A DNA stretch of 50,250 nucleotides from an uncultured Erysipelotrichaceae bacterium. Lineage in GTDB: Bacteria > Bacillota_I > Bacilli_A > RFN20 > CAG-826. The notes beneath the pieces are model-generated. The model did not search any database. It was given only the letters and a program-made list of their open reading frames with translations, and was not told where the DNA came from. Every line of letters starts with the position of its first letter. Position 1 is the first letter of the stretch. The position numbers and the translations under genes were made by a program. This document shows, piece by piece, positions 42,476 to 49,859 of the stretch. The stretch spans positions 1 through 50,250 of the forward strand of contig CACXKR010000007.1 of the NCBI GenBank assembly GCA_902768335.1, written 5' to 3'.

Positions 42476-42528
42476 GTTTATAGTCTAACATAATATTTCT
42501 AATTTTGATTTAATCAAGTTAACTAATA

Positions 42529-42537
42529 TGTTAAAAT
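42529..42537 (+). promoter_or_regulatory. Extended -10 promoter of nucleoside phosphorylase operon
   Basis: TGTTAAAAT: TG at 42529-42530, one base, TAAAAT 42532-42537. GAGG at 42544-42547 serves as ribosome-binding site before ATG 42557; the leader would be about a dozen bases. Confidence 0.6.
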
Positions 42538-42556
42538 TTGTTCGAGGTATTTTATT

Positions 42557-43858
42557 ATGCGAATGGTAGATATTATTACAAAAAAACGTGATGGTCACGA
42601 ACTTAGCGACAAAGAAATTGAATTCTTTGTAAATGGCTATGTCGATGGCAAGATTCCTGATTATCAGGTCTCTGCTTTATTAATGGCCATCTTATTTAAA
42701 GGAATGAGCGATCGTGAAATCGTCACTTTGACCGATTTAATGGAACATAGTGGTGATGTTATCGATTTAAGTTCTATTCCAGGTAAAAAAGTGGATAAAC
42801 ATTCAACCGGTGGTGTCGGAGATAAGACATCATTAGCCCTTGGACCAATGGTTGCAGCTTGTGGCGCAGTTGTCGCTAAGATGTCGGGCCGTGGTTTAGG
42901 TCATACCGGCGGAACACTTGATAAACTCGAATCAATTCCAGGTATGAATGTCTTCCTTAAAGAAGAACAATTCATTGAGATTTTAAAGAAGAATGGCGTA
43001 GCCATTGCTGGCCAAACTGGAACATTAGTTCCAGCTGATAAAAAGCTTTACGCTTTACGTGACGTTACAGGTACTGTTGAATCAATTCCATTAATCGCAT
43101 CTAGCGTCATGTCAAAGAAGCTCGCTTCTGGCTCTGATTGCATCTTATTAGATGTCAAATTTGGTAATGGTGCATTTATGAAGACTAGAGAAGATGCTAA
43201 AAAGCTCGCTAAAATTATGTGCTCAATCGGCAATTCTTTATATAGAGATACAAGAGCAGTCTTAACTAGCATGGAACAACCATTAGGCTATGCTGTTGGT
43301 AACTCGCTTGAAGTTAAAGAAGCAATCGATACTTTACATGGTAAAGGTCCAAAAGATTTCCAAGATCTTTGCTATCAATCTGGTGCAATTATGCTTGAAC
43401 AAGCTGGAATCGCTAAAAACGAAGAAGAAGGTCTTAAGATGCTTCATAAAGTCGTTGAAGATGGTTCAGCTTTTGAAAAACTACGTCAAATGGTCATTGC
43501 CCAAGGTGGCGATGTATCCTATATTGATCATCCAGAAAAATTCGAAATTTCGAAAAATATTATTGAAGTTAGAGCTTCAAAGGCTGGCTATGTTAGACAA
43601 ATCGAAGCCCTTAGCATCGGTGAAAACGCTATGCGTTTAGGTGCTGGTAGAGAAACATTTGATGATGTTATCGATATGTCTGCAGGCATCGTCTTAGCCA
43701 AGAAAGTTGGCGACAAAGTTAATGTTGGCGATTTACTTTGTACAGCTTACACAAACAAAGACGAATATGCTGATGTAATTGAAAGCATTAAAGAAGCCTT
43801 TGTCATCGTTGATGAATATGTCCCATATCCACCAACTGTTCACGATTATATTCATTAA
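42557..43858 (+). CDS. pdp: Pyrimidine-nucleoside phosphorylase
   Basis: A 433-residue enzyme of the thymidine/pyrimidine-nucleoside phosphorylase family, which splits uridine or thymidine with phosphate in nucleoside salvage. The glycine-rich signature DKHSTGGVGDKTSLALGPM is near residue 80, preceded by VDIITKKRDGHELSDKEIEF at the N-terminus and followed by MSGRGLGHTGGTLDKLES near 112 and SGSDCILLDVKFGNGAFM near 190. The C-terminal biotin-like domain ends the protein. It heads an operon with dtd and mnmA. It complements the secreted nuclease at 9358 as a nucleic-acid scavenging enzyme. Confidence 0.93.
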   Translation: MRMVDIITKKRDGHELSDKEIEFFVNGYVDGKIPDYQVSALLMAILFKGMSDREIVTLTDLMEHSGDVIDLSSIPGKKVDKHSTGGVGDKTSLALGPMVAACGAVVAKMSGRGLGHTGGTLDKLESIPGMNVFLKEEQFIEILKKNGVAIAGQTGTLVPADKKLYALRDVTGTVESIPLIASSVMSKKLASGSDCILLDVKFGNGAFMKTREDAKKLAKIMCSIGNSLYRDTRAVLTSMEQPLGYAVGNSLEVKEAIDTLHGKGPKDFQDLCYQSGAIMLEQAGIAKNEEEGLKMLHKVVEDGSAFEKLRQMVIAQGGDVSYIDHPEKFEISKNIIEVRASKAGYVRQIEALSIGENAMRLGAGRETFDDVIDMSAGIVLAKKVGDKVNVGDLLCTAYTNKDEYADVIESIKEAFVIVDEYVPYPPTVHDYIH

Positions 43859-43860
43859 TA

Positions 43861-44313
43861 ATGAGGTTAATTGTTCAAAATTCATTAAAAGCCTCATGCG
43901 AGGTTAATAACAAGATCGTGGGAGAAATATCCCACGGTTTTGTTGTGTTAGTCGCTTTTACATTAGATGATAATGAAGAAATCGTTGATAAAATGGCTAA
44001 CAAATTACTCACAATGAGAGTCTTTGAAGATGAAAATGGAAAGACCAATCTTTCTTTAAAAGATGTTGATGGAGAAATTCTTTCTATTTCACAATTTACT
44101 TTATACGGTTCTCTTAAAGAGGGAAGAAGACCGAGTTTTGTAAATGCTTTAGAACCTAAAAGAGCAAAAGAATTGTATGAATATTTCAATTTGTTATTAG
44201 AAAAAGCAGGCTATAAAGTTGAAAAAGGAATCTTTGGAGCAGATATGAAGATTTCCTTAATTAATAATGGACCATTTACCACAATCCTTGATTCTAAGGA
44301 GCTATTCTCATGA
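43861..44313 (+). CDS. dtd: D-aminoacyl-tRNA deacylase
   Basis: A 150-residue proofreading enzyme that removes D-amino acids from tRNA. Start MRLIVQNSLKASCEVNNKIV, SQFTLYGSLKEGRRPSFVNA near residue 78 (catalytic SQFTL motif), and NNGPFTTILDS near the end, where most members read GPVT, so Val is Phe here. The ATG lies two bases after the pdp stop with no separate ribosome-binding site, so translation is probably coupled. Its stop overlaps mnmA by four bases. Confidence 0.92.
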   Translation: MRLIVQNSLKASCEVNNKIVGEISHGFVVLVAFTLDDNEEIVDKMANKLLTMRVFEDENGKTNLSLKDVDGEILSISQFTLYGSLKEGRRPSFVNALEPKRAKELYEYFNLLLEKAGYKVEKGIFGADMKISLINNGPFTTILDSKELFS

Positions 44314-45440
44314 AGGTTTTAGTCGGATTAAGCGGTGGTGTTGATAGTGCAGTTGCAGCCTACCTTCTAAAGAAGGATGGTTATGAAGTAACCGGCTGTT
44401 TTATGCGTAACTGGGATGCGATGGCAAACGGGGATTATCTAGGTAATCCAACCATAAATGACGATCGCTGTCCTCAAGAAAAAGACTATCAAGATGCAAT
44501 TAAAGTTGCTGAAAAATTAGGCATTAAATTACTACGTGTCGATTTCATTAAAGAATATTGGGATCATGTTTTCTCTTTCTTTTTAGAAGAATATGAAAAC
44601 GGAAGAACTCCAAATCCAGATATTTTATGTAATAAATACATTAAATTCGACGCTTTTTTAGAATACGCGAAGAACAATGGCTTTGATATGATTGCGATGG
44701 GTCATTACGCCAAAAGAGTGGAAATTGATGGTCATTTTTATCTTTCTAAATGCGCCGATACTTCAAAAGATCAAACTTATTTCTTATCGCAAATTAATGA
44801 AGAACAAATTAAATCATGCCTTTTTCCTTTAGGAGATATAACTAAAGAAGAAGTTAGAAAAATAGCCCACGAATTAAATCTTGAATCTGTCATGGATAAA
44901 AAAGATTCAACAGGAGTCTGTTTTATCGGTGAAAGAAACTTTAAAGAATTTTTACAGAATTATATTCCTGCTCAAAAAGGTAAAATTGTAGATATTGATA
45001 CTGGTAAAGTTATTGGCGAGCATAGAGGAGTCTATTACTATACAATTGGACAACATAAAGGTTTAGGAATAGGTGGTATTTCTGGAGAAACAGCGTCAGG
45101 ATGGTTCATCGTTAAAAAAGACGCTAAAAAGAATATTCTTTATGTCACTCGTGGCGACACACAAAAATACCTAATGTCAAATAAATGTATTGTTAGAAAA
45201 CTTAATTTTATTAATAAAAATGAAAAATTCCCTCAAGAAGTAGGGGTCAAATTTAGATATCGTCAACCAGACCATAAAGCAGTCATCAATAAAATAAATG
45301 ATGAGATTGTGGTTACTTACGATTACTACAAAGCGGTCACGACCGGTCAAGAAGCAGTCTTTTATAATAAGGACGGTTTAATGATTGGCTCAGGCACAAT
45401 CGACGAAGTATATCGAGACGATGTAAGAATAGATAAGTAA
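44310..45440 (+). CDS. mnmA: tRNA-specific 2-thiouridylase
   Basis: A 376-residue enzyme that thiolates U34 of tRNA-Lys, -Glu and -Gln. The PP-loop is VGLSGGVDSAVAAYLL near residue 4; the catalytic cysteines are in NPDILCNKYIKF near 103 and STGVCFIGERNF near 200. The C-terminal beta domains follow, with YYTIGQHKGLGIGG near 245. Start ATG 44310 overlaps the dtd stop; AAGGAG precedes it. The gene ends at a terminator. Confidence 0.95.
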   Translation: MKVLVGLSGGVDSAVAAYLLKKDGYEVTGCFMRNWDAMANGDYLGNPTINDDRCPQEKDYQDAIKVAEKLGIKLLRVDFIKEYWDHVFSFFLEEYENGRTPNPDILCNKYIKFDAFLEYAKNNGFDMIAMGHYAKRVEIDGHFYLSKCADTSKDQTYFLSQINEEQIKSCLFPLGDITKEEVRKIAHELNLESVMDKKDSTGVCFIGERNFKEFLQNYIPAQKGKIVDIDTGKVIGEHRGVYYYTIGQHKGLGIGGISGETASGWFIVKKDAKKNILYVTRGDTQKYLMSNKCIVRKLNFINKNEKFPQEVGVKFRYRQPDHKAVINKINDEIVVTYDYYKAVTTGQEAVFYNKDGLMIGSGTIDEVYRDDVRIDK

Positions 45441-45441
45441 A

Positions 45442-45466
45442 ACGCTCCTTATGGAGCGTCTTTTTA
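45442..45466 (+). terminator. Terminator of pdp-dtd-mnmA operon
   Basis: ACGCTCC (45442-45448), TTAT loop, GGAGCGT (45453-45459), then C and TTTTT. It abuts the end of the opposite-strand ABC ATPase gene. Confidence 0.9.
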
Positions 45467-46468
45467 TTATTTAACTGAATTTCTTTCAGCTTCGTCGAAC
45501 ATCTTAAGTAGTTGCTCAACCGTTAATTTTTTCTTTTCATCGCCCGAAATATCATGGATGATATGACCTTCATAGAACATGATTAATCGATCACCATAAG
45601 TAATCGCGTCTTTCATGTTATGAGTGATCATAAGTGTTGTCATTTGATTCTCGCGAACAATCTTTTCAGTGAGTTCTAAGACTTTTCTAGCGGTCTTTGG
45701 ATCAAGAGCGGCAGTATGTTCGTCAAGTAATAGAATTTGCTTTGTAAGGTCGTATTTACGAACTTTTTCATCAAATTCTTTGTAATATTGCTTTTTAAGA
45801 TTTCTCTTTTCTTTAAATCCAAGACCTTTTTGTTTTGAAATCTCTTTAATTTTGCCTTTATATTCAATAAAAGCATTATTATATGCAGAAGTAACTTCTT
45901 CTCTTGCTTTTTCCTTATCGCCCATCGAGAAAGTTACATAATCTTTAATGATTTGTTTATGAGTTGGCTCTGCTCTGAGGGTCGCCATTAACAAAGTTAA
46001 AGCTTGTCTTTGACCGCCAGATAGAACCCCAGCTTTGGTAGTCATTCTAGTTTCTAATCCTAAACCAAGACTTTTTAGAAGTTCTGCATATTCGGCTTTT
46101 TTATTCTTATTAATATACCAGCTAAAGCCACGTTTTCCGCCTTTTGTGCCAGCAATTGCGAGGTTTTCGATAACTTGCATATTTCCAGCTGTTCCTTTTT
46201 GTGGATCTTGGAAAACACGGGCAAAATATTTAGCCCTCTGATCTTCGCGCATGTTGGTGATATCAACATTATTGAGTAATACGCCTCCGCGATCAGGGTT
46301 TAAAGTGCCCGCTAAGATGTTTAAAGTAGTGGTTTTGCCACTTCCGTTGCCACCAATAATAGTGACAAATTCACCATCATTTATCGTAAAAGAAACATTA
46401 TCAAGAGCGACTTTTTGATCAGAAGTTCCTTGATAGAAGACTTTAGTAACGTTTTTAAAAGATAACAT
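45467..46468 (-). CDS. ABC transporter ATPase of TrpXYZ type with ~75-residue insertion
   Basis: A 333-residue ATPase partnered with the two genes upstream on the minus strand. Walker A GGNGSGKTT at 39-47, Q-loop RVFQDPQKG near 85, signature LSGGQRQALTLLMATL at 149-164, Walker B ILLLDEHTAALDP at 245-257, switch His283 in MITHN. In homologues the signature helix runs directly into Walker B (about 10 residues). Here a highly charged, helical stretch of about 75 residues (167-241, rich in Lys/Glu/Tyr, e.g. KEKAREEVTSAYNNAFIEYK) is inserted in that place. Its one-base overlap with the permease gene shows a single operon. Import function is expected; the insert may contact a partner or regulate turnover. 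Confidence 0.85.
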   Translation of the reverse strand: MLSFKNVTKVFYQGTSDQKVALDNVSFTINDGEFVTIIGGNGSGKTTTLNILAGTLNPDRGGVLLNNVDITNMREDQRAKYFARVFQDPQKGTAGNMQVIENLAIAGTKGGKRGFSWYINKNKKAEYAELLKSLGLGLETRMTTKAGVLSGGQRQALTLLMATLRAEPTHKQIIKDYVTFSMGDKEKAREEVTSAYNNAFIEYKGKIKEISKQKGLGFKEKRNLKKQYYKEFDEKVRKYDLTKQILLLDEHTAALDPKTARKVLELTEKIVRENQMTTLMITHNMKDAITYGDRLIMFYEGHIIHDISGDEKKKLTVEQLLKMFDEAERNSVK

Positions 46469-47379
46469 TATTCCATCTCCTTTGCTCTTTGACGTTTAGC
46501 TTTGGCATTCTTAATATATACATTTTTAATGTATGGTATCGCTAAGAAGATAGCGACAACGATTGCAGAAAGCATCTTTAATAATTCAGGTTCATTTGTA
46601 AAGAAGACAATTAATTGATAGACAAAGAAGTAAATAATTCCACCAGCTAAGACAAATAATAAGGAAACTGCAAAGTTTTTGCTTAATTTAGCCCCGATAG
46701 TACTACCAATTATAATTGCGGCTAAACCAATGACGATTGCGCCTCGACCCATATTAATTTCAGCGCTGCCTTGGAATTGAGCTAATATCGCACCACCAAG
46801 AGCAACGATTCCGTTAGATAACATTAAGGCCACAATTTTACGTGAATTAATGTTAATACCATTGGCTTTTGACATATCTGGATTCGATCCTGTTGAACGG
46901 ATTGATGAACCGAATTTAGTGCCAAAAAACCAATATAAAAGGATAATTATTGCTAAAGCAATACCTAAAACAATAGGAATTGTTGTATATACGCCAGAAG
47001 ACATGTTGAGCGAAATCAAAGAATCTCGATTAGCAACATTTAATATGGCGCGTCCAAGAATCTTAAGATTTATCGACCAAAGCATTAACTGAGTAAGAAT
47101 ACCTGCTAAAATGCCAGGAATTCCTAAATAACAGTGGAGTAAGGCGGTTATTAAACCAGCTAGAGTTCCTGCTAAAAATGCGATGAGAAACGCTGGAGCA
47201 GCAGGAAAGCCTACACTTAGTAATATTGCGTAGGTACATCCACCCGTTGCAAATGAGCCATCAACTGTTAAATCAGCAAAATCTAAAATTCTAAAGGTGA
47301 TGAAAACACCGATGGCCATTATGCCCCAGATTATTCCTTGGTCAAGGACTGAAGGTAATGTTGAGAAAAAACCAGCCAT
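46468..47379 (-). CDS. ABC transporter permease of TrpXYZ type
   Basis: A 303-residue permease of the BPD_transp_2 class with about eight to nine membrane segments. N-terminal LDQGIIWGIMAIGVFITFRILDFADLTVDGSF and the GLITALLHCYLGIPGILAGILTQLML stretch are typical of permeases linked to DUF534-type binding proteins. The C-terminus is basic (KNAKAKRQRAKEME), so cytoplasmic. Fits between the binding protein and the ATPase. The start has GGAAGGATTG upstream as a plausible ribosome-binding site. Confidence 0.88.
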   Translation of the reverse strand: MAGFFSTLPSVLDQGIIWGIMAIGVFITFRILDFADLTVDGSFATGGCTYAILLSVGFPAAPAFLIAFLAGTLAGLITALLHCYLGIPGILAGILTQLMLWSINLKILGRAILNVANRDSLISLNMSSGVYTTIPIVLGIALAIIILLYWFFGTKFGSSIRSTGSNPDMSKANGININSRKIVALMLSNGIVALGGAILAQFQGSAEINMGRGAIVIGLAAIIIGSTIGAKLSKNFAVSLLFVLAGGIIYFFVYQLIVFFTNEPELLKMLSAIVVAIFLAIPYIKNVYIKNAKAKRQRAKEME

Positions 47380-47393
47380 TTAACAATCCTTCC

Positions 47394-48362
47394 TTATAAT
47401 TGTTCGTATCCTTCTGGAACGACGATGCCATAGGCATCACAACGTTCTTTATTATAAAGTTTTTTAACGTCGTTATCATATTGAATAGCGTATTCATCAA
47501 TTTTATTTTTACCAAGTAAAACGTTGAAAGCCATTTCACCGGTTACTTCACCTAAACGATGATAATCAATAGATAAGGTGGCAATACCCGCACCTTCACA
47601 GATGCCAGATTCACCAGCATAAACTGGCTTATGGGCTGGAGCAAAGATTCCATCAATAATTGAAACATTTGATGCAGCGGTATTGTCGGTTGGAATATAG
47701 ATTGCATCATCTTCAGCAGCGGATTTTTGGCAAACGCTTTTTAAATCGCTTGAATCGGTGAATGGTCTAGGAGTAACGGTTTTGCCTAAAGAAACCAAAT
47801 GTTTACTAATTTCATCGACTTGGAATTTGGAATTAGCTTCGCTAGAGCAATATATAATTCCGATTTTATTCGCGCTTGGTAATAGTTTAACCATTTCGTT
47901 TGCTTGTTGATCAAGTGGTGCTAAATCGCTAGTTCCAGAAACGTTTTTACCGGATTTTCCATCTTTAAATTCAATGCCTAAAGCTGCTCCATAATCAGTA
48001 ATTGAAGTTCCTAATATTGGAATATAGGAAGTAGCGGCATAAGCAGCAGTTAAACATGGAGTAGCATTTGCTAAGATAAGATCAACATCTTTTGAAACTA
48101 AATCGGTAGTGATTGTAGGACAAAGTGCGCTATCACCAGCAGCGTTATTTTCAATAAAGCTTACTTCACGTCCTGCTGCTTGTAGTAAAGAAGTTAATTT
48201 TTCTTTAAAACCAGCAGTCGCTGCATCTAGAGCTGGATGAGTTACTAGTTGAGCAATACCGACTTCGTATTTTTGCTTGTCAGGATTGACTTTAATTTTT
48301 CCTGAGCATCCTGATAATGCAATGGCGGATGTTAATCCAAGAAGTGCGAGGATTTTTTTCAT
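47394..48362 (-). CDS. ABC transporter binding lipoprotein of TrpX (DUF534) type
   Basis: A 322-residue substrate-binding lipoprotein. The signal peptide ends in ALSGC (Cys near residue 19). The ABC_sub_bind pattern is clear: VGIAQLVTHPALDAATAGFK near 34, LILANATPCLTAAYAAT near 96, PILGTSITDYGAA near 118, KIGIIYCSSEANS near 165, and DAIYIPTDNTAASNV near 215. Homologues in Gram-positives are thought to import tryptophan or other aromatic amino acids, often under T-box control; no T-box is seen here. Substrate is therefore uncertain. AAGGAG lies 9 bases before the ATG on the minus strand, behind an attenuator-like leader. Confidence 0.87.
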   Translation of the reverse strand: MKKILALLGLTSAIALSGCSGKIKVNPDKQKYEVGIAQLVTHPALDAATAGFKEKLTSLLQAAGREVSFIENNAAGDSALCPTITTDLVSKDVDLILANATPCLTAAYAATSYIPILGTSITDYGAALGIEFKDGKSGKNVSGTSDLAPLDQQANEMVKLLPSANKIGIIYCSSEANSKFQVDEISKHLVSLGKTVTPRPFTDSSDLKSVCQKSAAEDDAIYIPTDNTAASNVSIIDGIFAPAHKPVYAGESGICEGAGIATLSIDYHRLGEVTGEMAFNVLLGKNKIDEYAIQYDNDVKKLYNKERCDAYGIVVPEGYEQL

Positions 48363-48382
48363 TTTTATTTTCTCCTTTTTTC

Positions 48383-48480
48383 AAAAAATAAATCCCGGGA
48401 GCAAACACCGGGTTATCTTTTGCCAGGTGTTTGACTTATGTCTCCCACCTGTCATTTTTAAAGTAGGAAACGATCACCTA
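48383..48480 (-). ncRNA. Attenuator-like RNA leader (possible riboswitch) of TrpX-type operon
   Basis: On the minus strand, about 98 bases before the ribosome-binding site. Terminator: CCCGG (48412-48408) with CCGGG (48398-48394), then ATTTATTTTTT. Upstream hairpin: CAGGTG (48451-48446) with CACCTG (48429-48424). Alternative fold: CAAACACC (48433-48426) with GGTGTTTG (48409-48402), prolonged by GGGAG (48446-48442) with CTCCC (48401-48397). The alternative uses bases of both other stems, so terminator and antiterminator exclude each other. I find no T-box (no AGGGTGG) and no known aptamer core I can name. A 24-codon ORF starting at ATG 48454 with one TGG overlaps this leader and has no ribosome-binding site. 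Confidence 0.65.
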
Positions 48481-48677
48481 AAATAAAAATAACCAAAGTA
48501 AAAATAAGATTTTGAGCTAGAAATTAAATTAATATTTCTATTCATAATTATTTTCGCTTTCTTGTTCTAATAATATTGCAAACCCTTTATAAAAACAAAG
48601 TTTTTTTGAAAAATTCCAAGTTTTTCATATGCCCGCACATAACATTTCTAAAAATAAATATATTATGTGACATACTC

Positions 48678-48699
48678 CCGCCACTTAAAGAAGTGGGGG
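48678..48699 (-). other. Right-end hairpin of IS605 element, likely omega-RNA scaffold
   Basis: CCACTT (48681-48686), AAAG loop, AAGTGG (48691-48696), continued after one mismatch by CC (48678-48679) with GG (48698-48699). It overlaps the tnpB stop codon (48685-48687). In IS605 elements the right end is a subterminal hairpin recognised by TnpA, and the tnpB 3' end plus right end is transcribed as the guide RNA of TnpB; the guide would come from bases left of about 48668. Confidence 0.7.
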
Positions 48700-49842
48700 C
48701 TTCTTGCTCGATGACTCTAATGAGTCAAGCATAAACAAGCTATCCGGATGTGTCCCATCCTTTGTAAGCATTTCAATTCCCTTACTTAGAATATTTTTCG
48801 CAGCGTTACAATCTCTATCATGGACCGATCCACATTCTGGACAAGTCCATTTTCTTATTTTGAGATTTTTCACATCTTTATTTTGATATCCACATAAAGA
48901 ACATAATTGACTAGAAGCGTAATTAGCGGGAACTTTAATAATCATATTCCCATACCAACTAGCCTTATAAATGAGCATAGAAACAAATCTAGACCAGGAC
49001 GCGTCAATGATACTTCTAGCTAGTTTATGGTTTTGTTCCATGTTCTTCACTTTCAAATCTTCGATACAAATGATTTGGTTTTCATCAATGATCTTCTTTG
49101 AAAGTTTATGGAGATAATCATTTCTTTGGTTATTGATGCGACGATGAATTCTTGCGACTTTAATTCTCTGTTTATTTCTATTATTACTACCCTTTTCCAT
49201 ATGGGATAGTTTTCTTTGTTCTTTAGCCAATTTCTTCTGCGATTTACTTAGATATTTACGATTCTTATATTTGTTCCCATTAGAATCAACAATCAAATCC
49301 TTAATGCCTAAATCTAAACCAATCGCATTATCCATAAGATTAATGGATTCAGCTTCTTCTTCAACGAGTAAAGAAATGTAATACTTCCCATCCGTGGTTT
49401 TGCTAACAGTGATAGATTTAATATTACCATAAAAGTCTCTATGTTTCTTTATTCTTATTCTTGAACATTTAGGAATAGAAATATATCTATCATTAGTAGA
49501 GAATTTCACACTTCCCTGATTGTTCGTGGTATAGCTTTGATCATGTCTTTTGCTTTTGTATTTAGGAAAAGCGTTCTGTTTTTTAAAAAATGATTTAAAA
49601 GCCATATTCCTATTTATTTGAGCGTTACATAAAGCCAAAGAATCAACTTCTTTTAAAAAGGGATAATCTTCCTTATATGAAGTGGGAGTGATGTTCTTAT
49701 ATATTCCCTTGTTTTTATATAATTCATTCATATCAGAAAGGGATTTATTATAGAAAAACCTCACACATCCAAAAACCTTAGCAAAGTATTCCCTTTGTGC
49801 TTTATTAGGATAGATACGATATTTATAGGCTTTTCTAATCAT
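48685..49842 (-). CDS. tnpB: TnpB, RNA-guided nuclease of IS605 family
   Basis: A 385-residue protein. N-terminal AYKYRIYPNKAQREYFAKVFG then CVRFFYN is the helix-turn-helix_16 (OrfB) start. RuvC-I Asp is in IGLDLGIKDLIVDSNG near residue 194, RuvC-II Glu in IICIEDLKVKNM near 261, RuvC-III Asp in DRDCNAAKNIL near 349. The zinc finger has four cysteines, SQLCSLCGYQ and WTCPECGSVHD. All catalytic residues are present, so it should be an active RNA-guided DNA nuclease, a Cas12 ancestor. It follows tnpA by 17 bases. Confidence 0.93.
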   Translation of the reverse strand: MIRKAYKYRIYPNKAQREYFAKVFGCVRFFYNKSLSDMNELYKNKGIYKNITPTSYKEDYPFLKEVDSLALCNAQINRNMAFKSFFKKQNAFPKYKSKRHDQSYTTNNQGSVKFSTNDRYISIPKCSRIRIKKHRDFYGNIKSITVSKTTDGKYYISLLVEEEAESINLMDNAIGLDLGIKDLIVDSNGNKYKNRKYLSKSQKKLAKEQRKLSHMEKGSNNRNKQRIKVARIHRRINNQRNDYLHKLSKKIIDENQIICIEDLKVKNMEQNHKLARSIIDASWSRFVSMLIYKASWYGNMIIKVPANYASSQLCSLCGYQNKDVKNLKIRKWTCPECGSVHDRDCNAAKNILSKGIEMLTKDGTHPDSLFMLDSLESSSKKPPLL

Positions 49843-49859
49843 ATTCCCTTTCTTAAGGA

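Noticed and set aside
48383-48454. Leader peptide with Trp codon (24 codons from ATG 48454)
   Set aside because: Only one TGG and no ribosome-binding site; classical attenuator peptides have tandem Trp codons. Mentioned as an alternative only.
48383-48480. T-box for tryptophan in the TrpX-type leader
   Set aside because: No AGGGTGG-type T-box sequence or long specifier stem is present; the leader is under 100 bases.
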